NCBI GenBank assembly: GCA_963837735.1
Contig: CAWIOM010000004.1
Location: forward strand, 186,001 to 250,000
Source of the DNA: VRUE01 sp963837735
Lineage (GTDB): Bacteria > Actinomycetota > Thermoleophilia > Solirubrobacterales > 70-9
Direction of reading: 5' to 3'
Length of the DNA stretch: 64,000 nt
The notes beneath the pieces are model-generated. The model saw only the letters and a program-made list of their open reading frames with translations. It was not told where the DNA came from and did no database searches. Positions 42,834-53,500 of the stretch are shown one piece after another (positions within the stretch are counted from its first letter, which is position 1; the number at the start of each line of letters is the position of its first letter). The position numbers and the translations under genes were made by a program.

Positions 42834-43376
42834 GTGATCTTTCTCGTTCTGCTCTTCATCGTCGTCCCGATCCTCGAGCTCTGGGTGATCATCGAAGTCG
42901 GCGGCCTGATCGGCATCGTCCCGACGCTGGCGCTGCTGCTCGCCGACTCGCTGCTCGGGGCGCTGCTCCTTCGCCACCAGGGCCGGGGCGCCTGGGAGCG
43001 CTTCAACAAAGCAATCGCCGAGCGCCGCTTCCCGGGCAGGGAGGTCGCCGACGGGCTGCTGATCACGATCGGCGCCACGTTGCTTCTGACGCCGGGCTTC
43101 ATCACCGACTTCTTCGGCATCCTCCTCCTTCTGCCGCCGACCAGGGCGATCGTCCGGCGCCTGCTCAGGGGTGTCGTCGGCAGGCGCTTCATCCTCATGG
43201 GCGGGCCGGCGGGGGCCGCGTACGGCGCCGCGAGCGCCGGCAGCCGCGCCTACGACTACGCCCGCGGACCGGGCGGGCCCGGAGCCGGCGGCGGCGCGAA
43301 CGGGTCGCGCAGCGACTACGACTACGAGGGGACGGCCGAGGAGATCGACGAGGACGACCCCCAACTGCCGCGCTGA
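42834..43376 (+). CDS. FxsA-family membrane protein
   Basis: 180 aa. FLVLLFIVVPILELWVIIEVGGLIGIVPTLALLLADSLLGALLLRHQG (residues 3-50), REVADGLLITIGATLLLTPGFITDFFGILLLLPPTRAI (69-107) match FxsA, a four-helix membrane protein whose overexpression relieves F exclusion of phage T7. The last approximately 60 residues are Gly/Asp/Tyr-rich and variable. GTG start. Next gene follows after 2 nt, suggesting cotranscription. Confidence 0.92.
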   Translation: MIFLVLLFIVVPILELWVIIEVGGLIGIVPTLALLLADSLLGALLLRHQGRGAWERFNKAIAERRFPGREVADGLLITIGATLLLTPGFITDFFGILLLLPPTRAIVRRLLRGVVGRRFILMGGPAGAAYGAASAGSRAYDYARGPGGPGAGGGANGSRSDYDYEGTAEEIDEDDPQLPR

Positions 43377-43378
43377 GC

Positions 43379-44296
43379 ATGATCGTCGCCTCGATCTTCA
43401 GCGAATTCTGGGACAACCTCGCCGACCATCACGAGCAGGGAGTCTTCCTCGTCCTCGTCGGCCTGATCGGATCGTTCGGGTTCATCCGGATGAGCACGCG
43501 GATCATCCGCAGCGAAAGCATCTCCTGGTGGCCGGGGAACATCGAAAGCGACAGCGGCGTCCACGTCCATCACCTGGTCTTCGGGATCGTCACGATGATG
43601 GTCGCCGGCACCCTCGCCTTCGTCGCCGACGGCCGCACGCCGTTCATGGAAATCTGCGCTCTGGGCTTCGGCATCGGGGTCGGGCTGACGATCGACGAGT
43701 TCGCGCTCTGGGTCCATCTCGAGGACGTCTACTGGGCGCGCGAGGGACGCAGCTCGATCGACGCGATGGTGATCGCCGCCTCGCTGATGCTGCTGATCCT
43801 GCTCGGCGTCAACCCGGTCGCGATCGATACGGGCTCGCCGTCGCTGGTCGTCGCCAGCATCCTCTCGACCCTCTTCCTCTTCGCGATGGTCGCGATCTGC
43901 TTCCTCAAGGGGCGCATCCTCCACGCGACGGTCGGGTTCTTCGTCTTCCCGATCGCGATCTACGGCGCCTGCCGGATCGGCAAGCCCAACTCTTCATGGG
44001 CGGGGCGCCGCTACGGCGAGCGGCGGCCGAAGAAGCAGGCGAAGGCCGAGGCCCGCTTCCAGCCAGACCGCCGAACCGAGCGCTTCAAGGAAGCCTTCCG
44101 CGACATCGTCGGCGGCAAGCCGAGCGAGGGGCTGGCGAAAATGGGCGACGAGGCCGTAGCCGCGACGCGCGACATGGCCGAAGCCGCCGACCCGCGCCAG
44201 CACAGCGGGCGGGATAGGGGTGGGGCGGGTGTCCGTCGTGTGGTGGCGATTTGGCGGCGTGCGTTCGACAGCGACGCTGGTGTTGCGTGTGGCTAG
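43379..44296 (+). CDS. integral membrane protein, C-terminal end uncertain
   Basis: Up to 305 aa. Six or so hydrophobic segments in residues about 20-200, including FLVLVGLIGSFGFIRMSTRII, HVHHLVFGIVTMMVAGTLAF and ILSTLFLFAMVAICFLKG, then a basic cytoplasmic tail. A His-containing loop (GVHVHHL) and an acidic loop (LTIDEFALWVHLEDVYW) recur in actinobacterial homologues of unknown role. The last approximately 30 codons (from RQHSGRDRGG) have a different base pattern and run into the low-quality stretch that begins near 44200, so the true stop is doubtful. Confidence 0.78.
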   Translation: MIVASIFSEFWDNLADHHEQGVFLVLVGLIGSFGFIRMSTRIIRSESISWWPGNIESDSGVHVHHLVFGIVTMMVAGTLAFVADGRTPFMEICALGFGIGVGLTIDEFALWVHLEDVYWAREGRSSIDAMVIAASLMLLILLGVNPVAIDTGSPSLVVASILSTLFLFAMVAICFLKGRILHATVGFFVFPIAIYGACRIGKPNSSWAGRRYGERRPKKQAKAEARFQPDRRTERFKEAFRDIVGGKPSEGLAKMGDEAVAATRDMAEAADPRQHSGRDRGGAGVRRVVAIWRRAFDSDAGVACG

Positions 44297-44339
44297 GTTT
44301 TCTGGTTGTGGTGCTTCGGGCCTCGCCGCTCGTGGGGTG

Positions 44340-46640
44340 TGTTGCTGTGACGTGAGAGGGGGGTTCGCGAGCGGCTGGTAGTCGCGGCACGGCTCGCCCC
44401 GCAGCCCCGGGCAGGGCGGCAGCCCGGTCGGGACCTCCACGCCCGGCACGACGGGGAGCGGCAGCCTCGAGCGCATGCTCTTCGACGTAGGCGATCGCCA
44501 CCTTCGGCGTGCTTTTCGGGCTGCGGCTTGCGCGAACGCCCAGATCGGCTGGTTGCCGTTCGGGGCGGCGATCGTCACCCGGATCCGCGAGCCGGCGCGG
44601 TAGGCGTGGCCCTCGTAGTAGAGCGGGATCGTGACCGGGACGAAGCGGTTGCGGGCAGCGGCGAGACGTCGCGCTTGCCGCAGGCTGAGGACGGGCTCCA
44701 GAGGCGTGCTCTTGCGCGGGTCGAGCTTGCGCTCGTCGCCGCGCAGCCAGCCGTTCTGCACGAAGGTCTCCTTGCCGTCGGGCCTGACCTCGCTGACCGT
44801 GGCCTGCAGGTCGACGTTTGGGCGCGAGGAGCGGACCCAGGCGTGGACGGCGCCGGCACCGATGACGGTCGTGTCCGCGGTCAGCGGCGCGCTCAGATAG
44901 GAGACGGCGTTGCCCGGCGGGCTCTGCTCCCATGGTAGGGCGGGCGTGGCGGTCCAGAGACCTCCGTCGCCCGCGGCGGTGTCGCCGCGTGAAGTCGGTG
45001 GGCGGCAGGGCGTGCGGCATCCCAGTTGAAGGCGTCGGCCTGCGGCCTGTCGGCCGGCTGGCCGGCGCGAGCTCGCCTCGGGCGCGAGGTACCAGGACTG
45101 CGGCCTTGGTGCCGGGGATCGGGAACTCGTCGAAGGACTGCTCGAAGCCTGGGTAGGGCAGGCCGGCCGAGAGGCCGCCGGCGCCGTTGTCGAAGAGGAC
45201 GCGGATCGGCTTCAGCGCCTTCGAAGGCCGCCAGCGCCGCCGTCGTAGGTGGGCTGGAGCTGGATCGGGATCGGGCGGCATCGTCACCCCGGGATCCCCA
45301 TCGCCTCTTCGTAGATCACGGGTGCGGCGGCCTGGACCGCCGCCGAGTCGTGATCGGCGCCTGCTTCGCGACGTAGAGCTCGAGGAAGTCGGACCAGCGG
45401 TTGAAGGTCGCCGGGTCGAGCGAGTCGACGTGGGTGCCGTTGGTGAAGGTGAACCACTTGCGCTCGCGTGCCGGTGAAGTGCTCGGCCAGGTTCGGGCAG
45501 TGCCGCCGGTCTGCTCGTCGGTCCACTGGCAGGCCATGTAGATCGGCACGTCGATCTTGTTGACGAAGGTGATCGGCGAGAGCGGGTCGGCGACCTTCGG
45601 CCTGTAGTGGTTGTTGTCTTCGATCTTCTTGAGCAGGTTGACGGCTTCGCGGGTGAAGGGCCTGGTTGGCCGCGCAGGTCTGGTCGCCTTCCTGGATGTG
45701 CTTGTAGGCCCAGGGCTGGCCGCTGGTGGGCGACGCGCGGCTCGGCGTCGTGGACCCGCTCCTTCGCCCAGGCGAGGGCGAACCCGGTGTTGAGGATGCC
45801 ACCGGGGTAGAGGGTCGTCTGGGTGGCGTCGATCACCGAGAGCGGCGAGATCGCGGCGAGGTTCGGCGGGCTCGGTGGCGGCCGTGAAGAGCTGGCTGAT
45901 CCCGCCGTAGGAGATGCCCATCATCCCGACCTTCGTGGTGCAGCACCCAGGGCTGGCGCGCGATCGTCTCGACGACGTCGTAGCCGTCGAGGCTCTGCAG
46001 CGGCTCGAAGAAGTCGAAGGCGCCGCCCGAGCAGCCGGTGCCGCGCATGTTGACGTCGACGACGGTGAAGCCCATCAGGTTGGCGAGGATCGAGATGCCG
46101 CTCTGCGGGCCGGCGGGGTCGGCGTAGCCGTAGCCGGAGTACTCGATCAGGGTCGGCGTGGGGCCCGGCGGGCAGCGGCGGCAGCTCGACGCCCGGGCAG
46201 GACGTTGGTGACGTCCGAGGGCGGATGGACGTCGATCGCCAGCTTGGTGCCGTCGCGCGTCGTCAGGTACCCGTAGCCGCTCGCTCGGGATCGTCTGGTT
46301 GTAGATGCTCGGTGCTGGGCGGCGCCGAGGCGCGTCGAGAGCACCTTCAGCGGCTCGGACTTCGCTCGCCGCCGGCAGGCTGACGCGATAGCCGCCGCCC
46401 GGGCTTGACGTCGCGAAAGCAGGACGCCGCCGAGCTCGTCGGCGTTCTTGCGTGGCGACCTCCTGGCCGCTGTCCGTCGAGCAGCGTCATCGCGGCGCCC
46501 GGGGTGCAGGCCGGTCGCGTAGACCTGCTCGACGCTGCCGTGCGCTCGAAGGGGCCCCCACGCCCGCCCGCAGAGCCGCCGAGCCTCGCCCGCCGCCTGC
46601 CGTGGAGCCTCGAGATTCTACCTCCGAGTGTTTGTATCAC
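44340..46640 (-). pseudogene. S15/CocE-type (X-Pro dipeptidyl-peptidase) hydrolase, shredded by small deletions
   Basis: Pieces in three frames read in order as one S15/CocE-NonD hydrolase. They are GYGYLTTRDGTKLAIDVHPP (near 46250), MGFTVVDVNMRGTGCSGGAFDFFEPLQSLDGYDVVETIA (near 46070-45960), the nucleophile elbow MMGISYGGISQLFTAA (near 45920), ILNTGFALAWAKERVHD, NKIDVPIYMACQWTDEQTGG, RKWFTFTNGTHVDSLDP, and the C-terminal FAYVEEH and PCRDYQPLANPP. Frame changes occur every 50-150 bases, mostly small deletions, while motifs stay intact. I cannot tell decay from poor sequence; the bounds are approximate. Confidence 0.75.
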
Positions 46641-47309
46641 TCAGTATCGGTAGTCAGCGGCAGCGCACGTTCGACTCTCACCGCGGTTCCGTGCGTCGCC
46701 AGCGGGAGCCTCGGGCTTCCGGCGACCGGTCACGGACTCCCCTCCCGTTGAGCGATTGGAGACCAGGAGCGATTGGAGCCGAGATGCGCGGGATTGCGAC
46801 GCTTGCGGAGTTGGATCCGACACTCGCATCCCTATTCGGGACTTGAACGCTATCGCGAACCTAGCGTTGAGCGAACCTAGGGTCTTTATTTGAGCATATA
46901 CCGTCCTACCATGTTCCAGATTCTAGGGTTCGAGCCCTGCTACCTCCGCGACTCCAGCCCTAGGCCTTCTCCGACCCGTGTCATGCTCTGGCACGAAGGC
47001 CCGTGGCGCAGCGCCCAGAGCAACCGATGGTCCTCCCATGCGCAGTCGCCGTCACAAGTGTCGAGGCATCAACGCGATGAGGACATCCCGCCCGTCTAAG
47101 CGGCGAGACTAGCCTGGACAGACGACGCCAAAGTAGATCAGAGGCTGACGCGGCATCGTCGCGGCTCGACGAGATCCACCAACGCTCCCAAATCCGTCGC
47201 CAGACGTCTACCCAGCACGGCTGGCTCACTCCACGAGCGCGGCGGCCACCGCGCGGCGAGACGAGTAACCGAACCACCAGACGGGACCGAATCAGTCGAC
47301 CGGCCAGCA
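46641..47309. other. low-coding stretch between the S15 and Fic ruins
   Basis: About 670 bases of visibly lower GC content with stops in all frames. A T-arm-like GGGTTCGAGCCC (near 46930) occurs without a tRNA fold. A piece reading MRGIATLAELDPTLASLFGT (46784-46846) is in frame but isolated. The missing Fic N terminus probably lies in the last third. I see no other gene. Confidence 0.5.
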
Positions 47310-47860
47310 AGGCAGCGGCACGCCGCAGCGATGGAGGACTTACGAGCGGACCGCCGGGACGAGCGGGCCACCGCCGACACCCTGCTGCGGTCCACTCCAG
47401 ATCCACCCATCCAAGACGGGAACGGCCGGATGTCTCGCCCTCGACCTCTCTCCTCCTATACCACGCGGGATATGAAGTCGGTCGCTACGTCAGCTGGGAG
47501 AAGGTGACAACGACTCTCGTGAGAGCTACACGAGGCACGGCCGCCCACGGTCGATGGCACGAGGGCACCCATGATCTCAACCATGGCTCGAGTATTCTCG
47601 GCGTCCTCATGTCTCCTACCGCGATTCGAGGCCCGACTGGAGACCGTAGCGACCAAGGGGAGCAAAGCTGAGGCCGTGCGGCGCTTCGTTCGAACCAATG
47701 TCAGCGACACCTTCAGCATCTCCGATATCGGAACGTGGTCCCGAACGTGAGCGACGTCTATATCGGCCAGATTCTGCGGCAACTGCGCGACGACGACGTC
47801 ATCGAGCTCCAAGGATCTGGTCAGGGAGCTCGTTGGCGAAGGCTCAGAACAGACTTCTGA
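47310..47860 (+). pseudogene. Fic-family protein, 3' part, frameshifted
   Basis: The Fic signature HPFQDGNGR is spelled at 47404-47429 if one missing T is restored (HP, then FQDGNGR). Around it come AMEDL, AVHFQ-IHP, then MSRLLTLLLLYHAGYEVGRYVSWEK in shifting frames (47425-47505), WHEGTHDLN, RFEARLETVATKGSKAEAVRRFVRTNVSDTFSISDIG, and after another lost base NVVPNVSDVYIGQILRQLRDDDVIELQGSGQGARWRRL, a C-terminal winged helix. Fic proteins transfer AMP or another nucleotide from NTP to target proteins. Single-base deletions occur about every 20-60 bases; the start is lost upstream. Confidence 0.75.
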
Positions 47861-47956
47861 GCATTTTGGCTGCGGCGGTTCACACTGGACCAGCCCAGGA
47901 GTCGCCGTATCGCGATATTGCAAGCCCACCGATGGTGACTCGTGGGGATGGAATGG

Positions 47957-47972
47957 GGGTCGAAATAGACCC
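47957..47972. terminator. hairpin between fic and sufT
   Basis: GGGTC-GAAATA-GACCC, with weak extension by G-T/C pairs and C-runs on the right. It lies between the converging ends of the Fic remnant and sufT. Modest stem of 5 bp; candidate only. Confidence 0.35.
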
Positions 47973-48002
47973 TATGCACCCCCATGACCCCCGAATCCGT
48001 GC

Positions 48003-48365
48003 CTAGAAGCCGAGAGCGAACTTGGCGTCGTCGGTCATCATCTCCGGCGACCAGGGCGGGTCGAAGATCATCTTCGGATGGACGGCCGAGACGCCGGCGA
48101 GGTCGCCGACGAACTCCTTCATCTGCTCGGAGACCTGGGGGCCGATCGGGCAGGCGGGCGTGGTCAGGGTGAAGGTGACGTAGACGTCCTCCTGCTCGAT
48201 CGCGACGTCGTAGACGAGGCCGAGGGAGACGAAATCGAGCCCGAGCTCGGGGTCGATCACCTCCTCGAGCGCCTCGTAGACCTCCTCCTCGGTGAGGCCT
48301 TCGGAATCGGCCGCCTCGACGGGCGCCGGATCGGCGGGGGTGATGGGTGCCTGCTCGTCTGCCAT
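48003..48365 (-). CDS. sufT: SufT-type Fe-S assembly protein (MIP18/DUF59)
   Basis: 120 aa. An acidic N terminus (MADEQAPITPADPAPVEAAD) is followed by the DUF59 core LTEEEVYEALEEVIDPELGLDFVSLGLVYDVAIEQEDVYVTFTLTTPACPIGPQVSEQMKEF, including the conserved DPEL and Cys of TTPACP, and a closing FDPPWSPEMMTDDAKFALGF. SufT helps mature Fe-S proteins under iron limitation. In most actinobacteria it ends the suf operon; here it is 13 kb away and on the other strand. ATG 48365. Confidence 0.92.
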   Translation of the reverse strand: MADEQAPITPADPAPVEAADSEGLTEEEVYEALEEVIDPELGLDFVSLGLVYDVAIEQEDVYVTFTLTTPACPIGPQVSEQMKEFVGDLAGVSAVHPKMIFDPPWSPEMMTDDAKFALGF

Positions 48366-48397
48366 GGCCCCAATGGTAGAGGGGTCCGCGGCCGGGC

Positions 48398-48920
48398 TCA
48401 GCGCGGCTCGCCGGGCGGGCCGGCGGCGGGCCGGGCGAGCTCGAGCTGCCACCAGCCGACGTCGCGCCATGCGCCCGCCTTCCAGCCGATCCCGCGGTAG
48501 ACGCCGACCGGCTCGAACCCGAAGCTCTCGTGGAGCGCGACGCTCGCCTCGTTGGGCAGCGTGATGCCGGCGCAGGCGACCCGGAAGCGGCGCTCGCGCA
48601 GCTCCTCGAGGAGCGCCGAGTAGAGCCGTGTGCCGTGGCCCTCGCCGTGGTGCCCGCCGGCGACGTAGACCGAGACGTCGGCCGCCCAGCGGTAGGCGGG
48701 GCGGGAGCGATGCCGGCAGGCGTAGGCGAAGCCGACGACCTCGCCAGCCTGCTCGGCGACGAGCCAGGCATGGGTCGAGCCGAGCCCGCTCGATCCGCGC
48801 CGCCATCTCCTCGGGGTCGGGAGCCGCCTCCTCGAAGGACGTCGGGGAGCCCTCGACGTGGGGCGCGTAGATCGCCGCGCAGGCCGCCGCATCGAGGCGA
48901 GGATCGGCGCTGCGGACCAT
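48398..48920 (-). CDS. phosphinothricin-acetyltransferase-like GNAT protein, +1 frameshift near 48787
   Basis: Approximately 174 residues. RSADPRLDAAACAAIYAPHVEGSPTSFEEAAPDPEEMAARIE is the N-terminal part of Pat/Bar-type GNATs. After one extra base at about 48787 the frame continues LGSTHAWLVAEQAGEVVGFAYACRHRSRPAYRWAADVSVYVAGGHHGEGHGTRLYSALLEEL, with the acetyl-CoA loop HGEGHGTRL, then NEASVALHESFGF. Family members acetylate phosphinothricin, methionine sulfoximine or small amines. Directly follows, divergent from, a small unknown gene. Confidence 0.85.
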
Positions 48921-48943
48921 TGCGCCAAATATAGTCGCGGCCG

Positions 48944-49333
48944 ATGAATGAGGAACCGGCGGCCCTGCGCCGCTCGATCGGCATCGTCTTCGCCGACGGC
49001 GGCCTGCTCGCGCTGAGCGCGGTGCGGCCGGCCGGCTCCGGCGACCACGGGGCCGAGCAGGTCGCGACGATCCTCTGCGACCCCGACGGCGCCCCGGTCG
49101 AGATCTCCGAGACCCTGCTCTCCACCGAGTACGGCCCGGACGGCGTCCAGCGGCGGGCGACGCTCGAGCTCTGGCCCGACGAGGGCGGCCCGCCGCTGCG
49201 CGGCGCCGGCACCCTGATCAGCTCGAGCGCCGTGCACCGCCCCGGGCTCGATACCGACGTCGCCTTCTTCCGCTGGTCGCTCGAAGGGCGCGAGGGGCTC
49301 GGCCACTACGAGATCGTGCGCGCCGGTGAGTGA
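48944..49333 (+). CDS. 129-aa protein of unknown function
   Basis: A soluble 129-residue protein, beta-rich by pattern (RRSIGIVFADGGLLALSAV, EQVATILCDPDGAPVEISETLL, FFRWSLEGREGLGHYEIV). No motif recognised. ATG 48944 is divergent from the GNAT gene by 23 nt, and its stop overlaps the HAD start by 4 bp, which argues that it is translated. Possibly a small substrate-binding or immunity-like protein, but I make no assignment. Confidence 0.6.
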   Translation: MNEEPAALRRSIGIVFADGGLLALSAVRPAGSGDHGAEQVATILCDPDGAPVEISETLLSTEYGPDGVQRRATLELWPDEGGPPLRGAGTLISSSAVHRPGLDTDVAFFRWSLEGREGLGHYEIVRAGE

Positions 49334-49984
49334 GGGCGGCGCGCATCGAGGTCGTCGTCTCCGACTTCGGCGGCGTGCTCACCAGCCCCCTGGTCGAGTC
49401 GTTCATGGCCTTCCAGGATCAGACCGGGATCACCACCGAAGCGCTCGGCAAGGCGATGGCGGCGACGGCCGAGGCCAACGGCGAGAACCCGCTGTTCGAG
49501 ATGGAGCGGGGTGAGATAACCGAGGTCGCCTTCCTCGAGCAGCTGACCGCGGCGCTCGAGCCGCTGCTCGGACACGTGCCGGAGATGCACCGCTTCAAAG
49601 AGATCTACTTCGAGGCGCTGCAGCCCAACCCGCCGATGATCGACCTGATGCGGGAGCTGAAGGAGGCCGGGCTACCGGATGGCGATGCTGACCAACAACG
49701 TCCGGGAGTGGGAGCCGCTGTGGCGCCCGATGCTGCCCGTGGACGAGATCTTCGAGACGGTTGTCGACTCCGGCTTCGTCGGCTGCCGCAAGCCGGAATC
49801 GCGGATCTACGCGCTGACCCTCGAGCGAATCGCGGCCCCCGCCGAGTCCTGCCTCTTCGTCGACGACGTCGAGGTCAACATCGAGGGCGCCCGCAAGGCG
49901 GGCATGAACGCCGTCCACTTCCGCGACAACGAGCAGGCGATCGCCGAGATCCGCGCCGCGCTCGGCGGGGCGCCCCTGCGGCTA
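49330..49984 (+). CDS. HAD-superfamily hydrolase, +1 frameshift near 49670
   Basis: Approximately 215 residues. Motif I is SDFGGVLTSPL (Asp nucleophile; the second Asp of DxD is Gly). After the shift (AG then YRMAMLTNN, motif II TNN) come CRKPESRIY (motif III Lys) and LFVDDVEVNIEGARKAGM (motif IV). The subfamily, with FEALQPNPPMIDLMRELKEAGYRMAMLTNN, resembles haloacid-dehalogenase-like epoxide hydrolase N-terminal domains. Replacement of the usual second Asp (DxD to DFG) weakens phosphatase function. The open frame continues to 50452, but beyond about 49984 it is antisense to the next gene, so I stop it at TAG 49982-49984 in an adjacent frame. Confidence 0.8.
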
Positions 49985-50437
49985 GTTGTCCGAGCCGCCG
50001 CGATCCCAGACATAGAGCTCGACGGCCTCGACCGCGAGCTCCATCAGGCGCGGCGGCGAGAGCAGCCCGAGGACGAGCTCGAGCGCGTCTTCCTCGGTGA
50101 CGCCGGCGTCGACCGCCTCCTCGCCGCGGAAGCCGGCGGCGAGCTTCAGCGCCTCGCGCCGGTTCTCGCCGAGCGAGGGGAAGGCACCCATCAGGAAGTC
50201 GCGGTTGGGGACGGGCTGGCCGACCTCGAGCGAGCCGTGCCAGGCGGCGAGCATCGAGAGGTCGTGCTCGTCGAGCTCGGAGAGCGCCTTGGCGTAGTGG
50301 ACTTCGAGCTCGGAGTCGGGGATCTCGTCCACCCAGGCGCGCACCGCCTCGCCGAGCAGCTGGCGCCGGGCCTCGCGGCCGATCGAGTCGGCGATCGCGC
50401 GGATCGCATCGGCCGGGTCTACGAAGCAGAGAGCCAT
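49982..50437 (-). CDS. conserved-looking 151-aa protein of unknown function
   Basis: A helical 151-residue protein beginning MALCFVDPADAIRAIADSIGREARRQLLGEAVRAWVDEIPD. It contains KALSELDEHDLSMLAAWHGSLEVGQPVPNRDFLMGAFPSLGENRREALKLAAGFRGEEAVDAGVTEEDALELVL. No membrane segment or recognised motif. Convergent with the HAD gene, with 3 bp overlap. Coding is supported by the clean helical composition. Confidence 0.62.
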   Translation of the reverse strand: MALCFVDPADAIRAIADSIGREARRQLLGEAVRAWVDEIPDSELEVHYAKALSELDEHDLSMLAAWHGSLEVGQPVPNRDFLMGAFPSLGENRREALKLAAGFRGEEAVDAGVTEEDALELVLGLLSPPRLMELAVEAVELYVWDRGGSDN

Positions 50438-50534
50438 CGGGAATCAATTTAGAGAGGCCGGAAGACGGCAAAGCGGGGCAGCGAAGACGGAATTTGCGAT
50501 CCGACGCGCCGCGGCCCTGCATAGGGTGGGAAGG

Positions 50535-53500
50535 GTGCCGCTGAACTTGATCCAAGGGCCCCCGAACTCCGGTCGCGCGGGCCGGGTCCGGCGCGCCCTG
50601 ACGGCCGTCCTCGACGACGAACCGGTGCTGGTGGTGCCGAACGTCGACGACGTCGACCGCTTCCAGGAGGAGCTCTGCGGCGAGGGTGCCGTGCTGGGCG
50701 CCGAGGTGACCACCTTCGACGGGCTCTTCCGGGCGGTGGCAACGGCCGGCGGCACCCCGCCCGGCCCCGGCCTGACGCCGGCCCAGCGCCTCGGCGCTGT
50801 GGCGGCCGCGGTCGGCGAGCTGCGACCGGGGCTGCGCCCGCTGCGCGGCTCGGCCTCGCAGCCCGGCTTCCCGGTCGCGCTCGAGCGGCTGCTCGAGGAG
50901 CTCCAGGGCGCCGGCCTCGAGCCCGCCGCCGTGGAGGCGGAGGCGGGCACCCTCGAGGGCTCCGCCTATCTCGGCGACGTCTCCACCCTGTTCGCCGGAT
51001 ACGCCGCCGTCCGCGACCGCCTCGGGCTGGCCGACCGGCACGCGGTCGCAAGGGGGGCGATCGAGCTGCTCGGTGCCGGCAGCGCCGATTGGTGGCCGCG
51101 GCCGGTCTTCATCTACGGCTTCGACGACCTGACCCGCAACCAGCTCGACCTGATCAGGGCGCTCGCCGCGGTCTCGAACGTCACCGTCGCCCTCCCTCAC
51201 GAGAGGGGGAACACGGTTCTCGAGGAGCGAACCGCGCCGCTGCTCGAGAGCCTCGAGGAGATCGGGGTCGCCGACACCGAGGAGCTCGAGGCCGATCCGG
51301 CGAACACCCCCGAGGCGCCGCTCCTCTTCCACCTCGAGCGCGGGTTCGGCGCCGCCGAGCCGGCGCGGATGCCGCCCGACGACAGCCTCGTCCTGCTGCG
51401 CTCGGCGGGCGAGCGCGGCGAGGCCGAGGCGATCGGGGCAGCGGTGGCGCGGCTGCTCGCCGACGGGGCCGAGCCGGAGGAGATCGCGATCGTCGTCCGC
51501 GACCCCGGCCGGCGTGGCCCGCTGCTCGCCTCCGTGCTCGAGTCCTACGGCGTCCCGGTCGCGCTCGAGGCGGAGATCTCGGCCGGGACCACGGCCGTGG
51601 GCGGCTCGCTGGTCGCGCTCCTCGACGCCTTGATCGGCAGCGGGCGCGCGGGGGATTTGCTGCGCTACCTGCGCGGCCCCTCCGGCGCCTCCCCGGGACG
51701 GGTCGACTGGTTCGAGCGCCGGGTCCGGCGCACCCGAACGGTGAGCGCCACTGCGGCGCTCGAGCTCTGGGAGGAGCAGTTCGGCGAGCTCCCCGAGGAT
51801 GTGGCGCGAGTGCGCGAGGCCGCCGCCCGCCCCGCCGCCCTGGCCGCGGCGGTCGCAGAGATGGCGGCCGCGATGGGCGCCCGGGCGGGCTCCGAGCTCG
51901 AGGCGAGGGCCGCGGCGGCGATCTCCACCTCGATCGCCGAGCGGGCAGAGCTCGAGGGCCTCGCGCCCCGTCCCGACTCGCTCGCCCAGGCGCTCTCGGC
52001 GATCTTCGTCCGAATCTGGCACGGACCGGTCGGGGCGCGGGTGAGGATCGCCGACCCCCAACGCCTGCGGGCGGCGCGCTTCGACTACGTCTTCGTCGCC
52101 TCCCTCCAGGACGGCGAGTTCCCGCGCGGCGGCGCGACCGGCGCCGACCCCTTCCTCTCCGAGGCCCAGCGGAGCTCCCTGGGCCTGCCGCCGCGGCGCC
52201 AGACGGAGGCCGAGGAGCGCTACCTGTTCCACGCCTGCCTGGCGCTGCCGCGCAGGCGGCTCTTCCTCTCCCACCGCGACAGCGACGAGAACGGGGCCGC
52301 CGAGGCTCCCTCCCCGTTCCTCGACGAGGTCCGCCGCCTGCTCGAGCCGGCCCCGGGGGCCGAGGGCCCCGACCCGGTCGAGGCCCGGGTCCGCAGCCGC
52401 GACCTCGCCCGGGTCGTCCACCGGGTCGGCGACGCGCCGTCGGAGACCGAGCTGGCCCGCGCGATCGCGGTCGCCGGCGCCGACACGGCCGCCCTGCTCG
52501 GGGTTGCGGGGGTCGAGGACGAGGTGGCCGAGCGGATCGGTGCCCGGCTCGACGCGGCAGCCCGGGCCGAGGCCGCCGGCCGGGCGCCGGGGCCGCTCTC
52601 CAACCCGGCGGTTATCGCCGCTCTCAGCGAGGTGTCCGCCTACGGGGGCACGACCCTCGAGGGATTCGACGTCTGCTCCTACCGCTGGTTCGTCTCCCAC
52701 GAGCTCTCCCCCCAGCTGCTCGACCCTGTGCCCGACCCGCTCCTCCAGGGAGGAATCGTGCACGAGGTCCTCGACACGCTCTACGGCGAGCGCCCCGGCG
52801 GCGACCCCCTCCCCCGGCCCGGCTCGCTCGACGCCTGGATCGGGCGCAGCCGCGAGCTGGCCGCCGCGGCCGCGGCCGCCAGGGAGATGGGCGGACAGCC
52901 GGCCGAGCGGGCGATGCTGCGCCGCATCGAAGGCTGGCTCGCCCGCTTCCTCGCCGAGGAGGCGCGACGCGAGGGCGCCGGCTTCGAGCCCTGGCTGCTC
53001 GAGGCCGGGTTCTCCGACGCCGAGGAGACCGAGCGGCCGGCGCTCGAGATCGACGGCTGGCGCCTGCACGGCGCCGTCGACCGTGTCGACAGGGCGGCGG
53101 ACGGCCGCGCCCTCGTCCTCGACTACAAGCTCTCCGCCTCGGTCACCCCGCGCGAAAAGCTCGAGGAGGATGCGAAGCTGCAGCTGCAGCTCTACCTGAT
53201 CGCCGTCGCCGAGCTCTGGGGCGCGGAGGCGATCGGCGGCATCTACCTTCCGCTCCGCGGCACCACCGTCCGGCGGCCCCGGGGAGCCGTGCTCGAGGAG
53301 GAGGCCGCCGACGCTGGTCGCCTCATACGGGATCTCCCGCACCGACGCGATCGGGCGCGAGGAGTACGAGGAGCTGCTCGCCGACGCCCGGCGACGGGCG
53401 GGCGAGATCGTCGCCCGGATGCGCGCCGGGCGGATCGACCGCGATCCCGGGCCGCGGCGCGGCATGCGCGGCCACGGGATCTGCCCTCGGTTCTGCGAGT

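Noticed and set aside
46905..46960. tRNA-like T-arm (GGGTTCGAGCCC) that could mark a tRNA or attachment site
   Set aside because: No matching acceptor stem or anticodon arm upstream; T-stem pairs poorly. The region has many base losses, so chance similarity or a ruined tRNA cannot be separated.
49985..50452. 156-residue C-terminal extension of the HAD protein
   Set aside because: The extension is antisense to a clean minus-strand gene and has shadow-like composition; the HAD fold ends before it.
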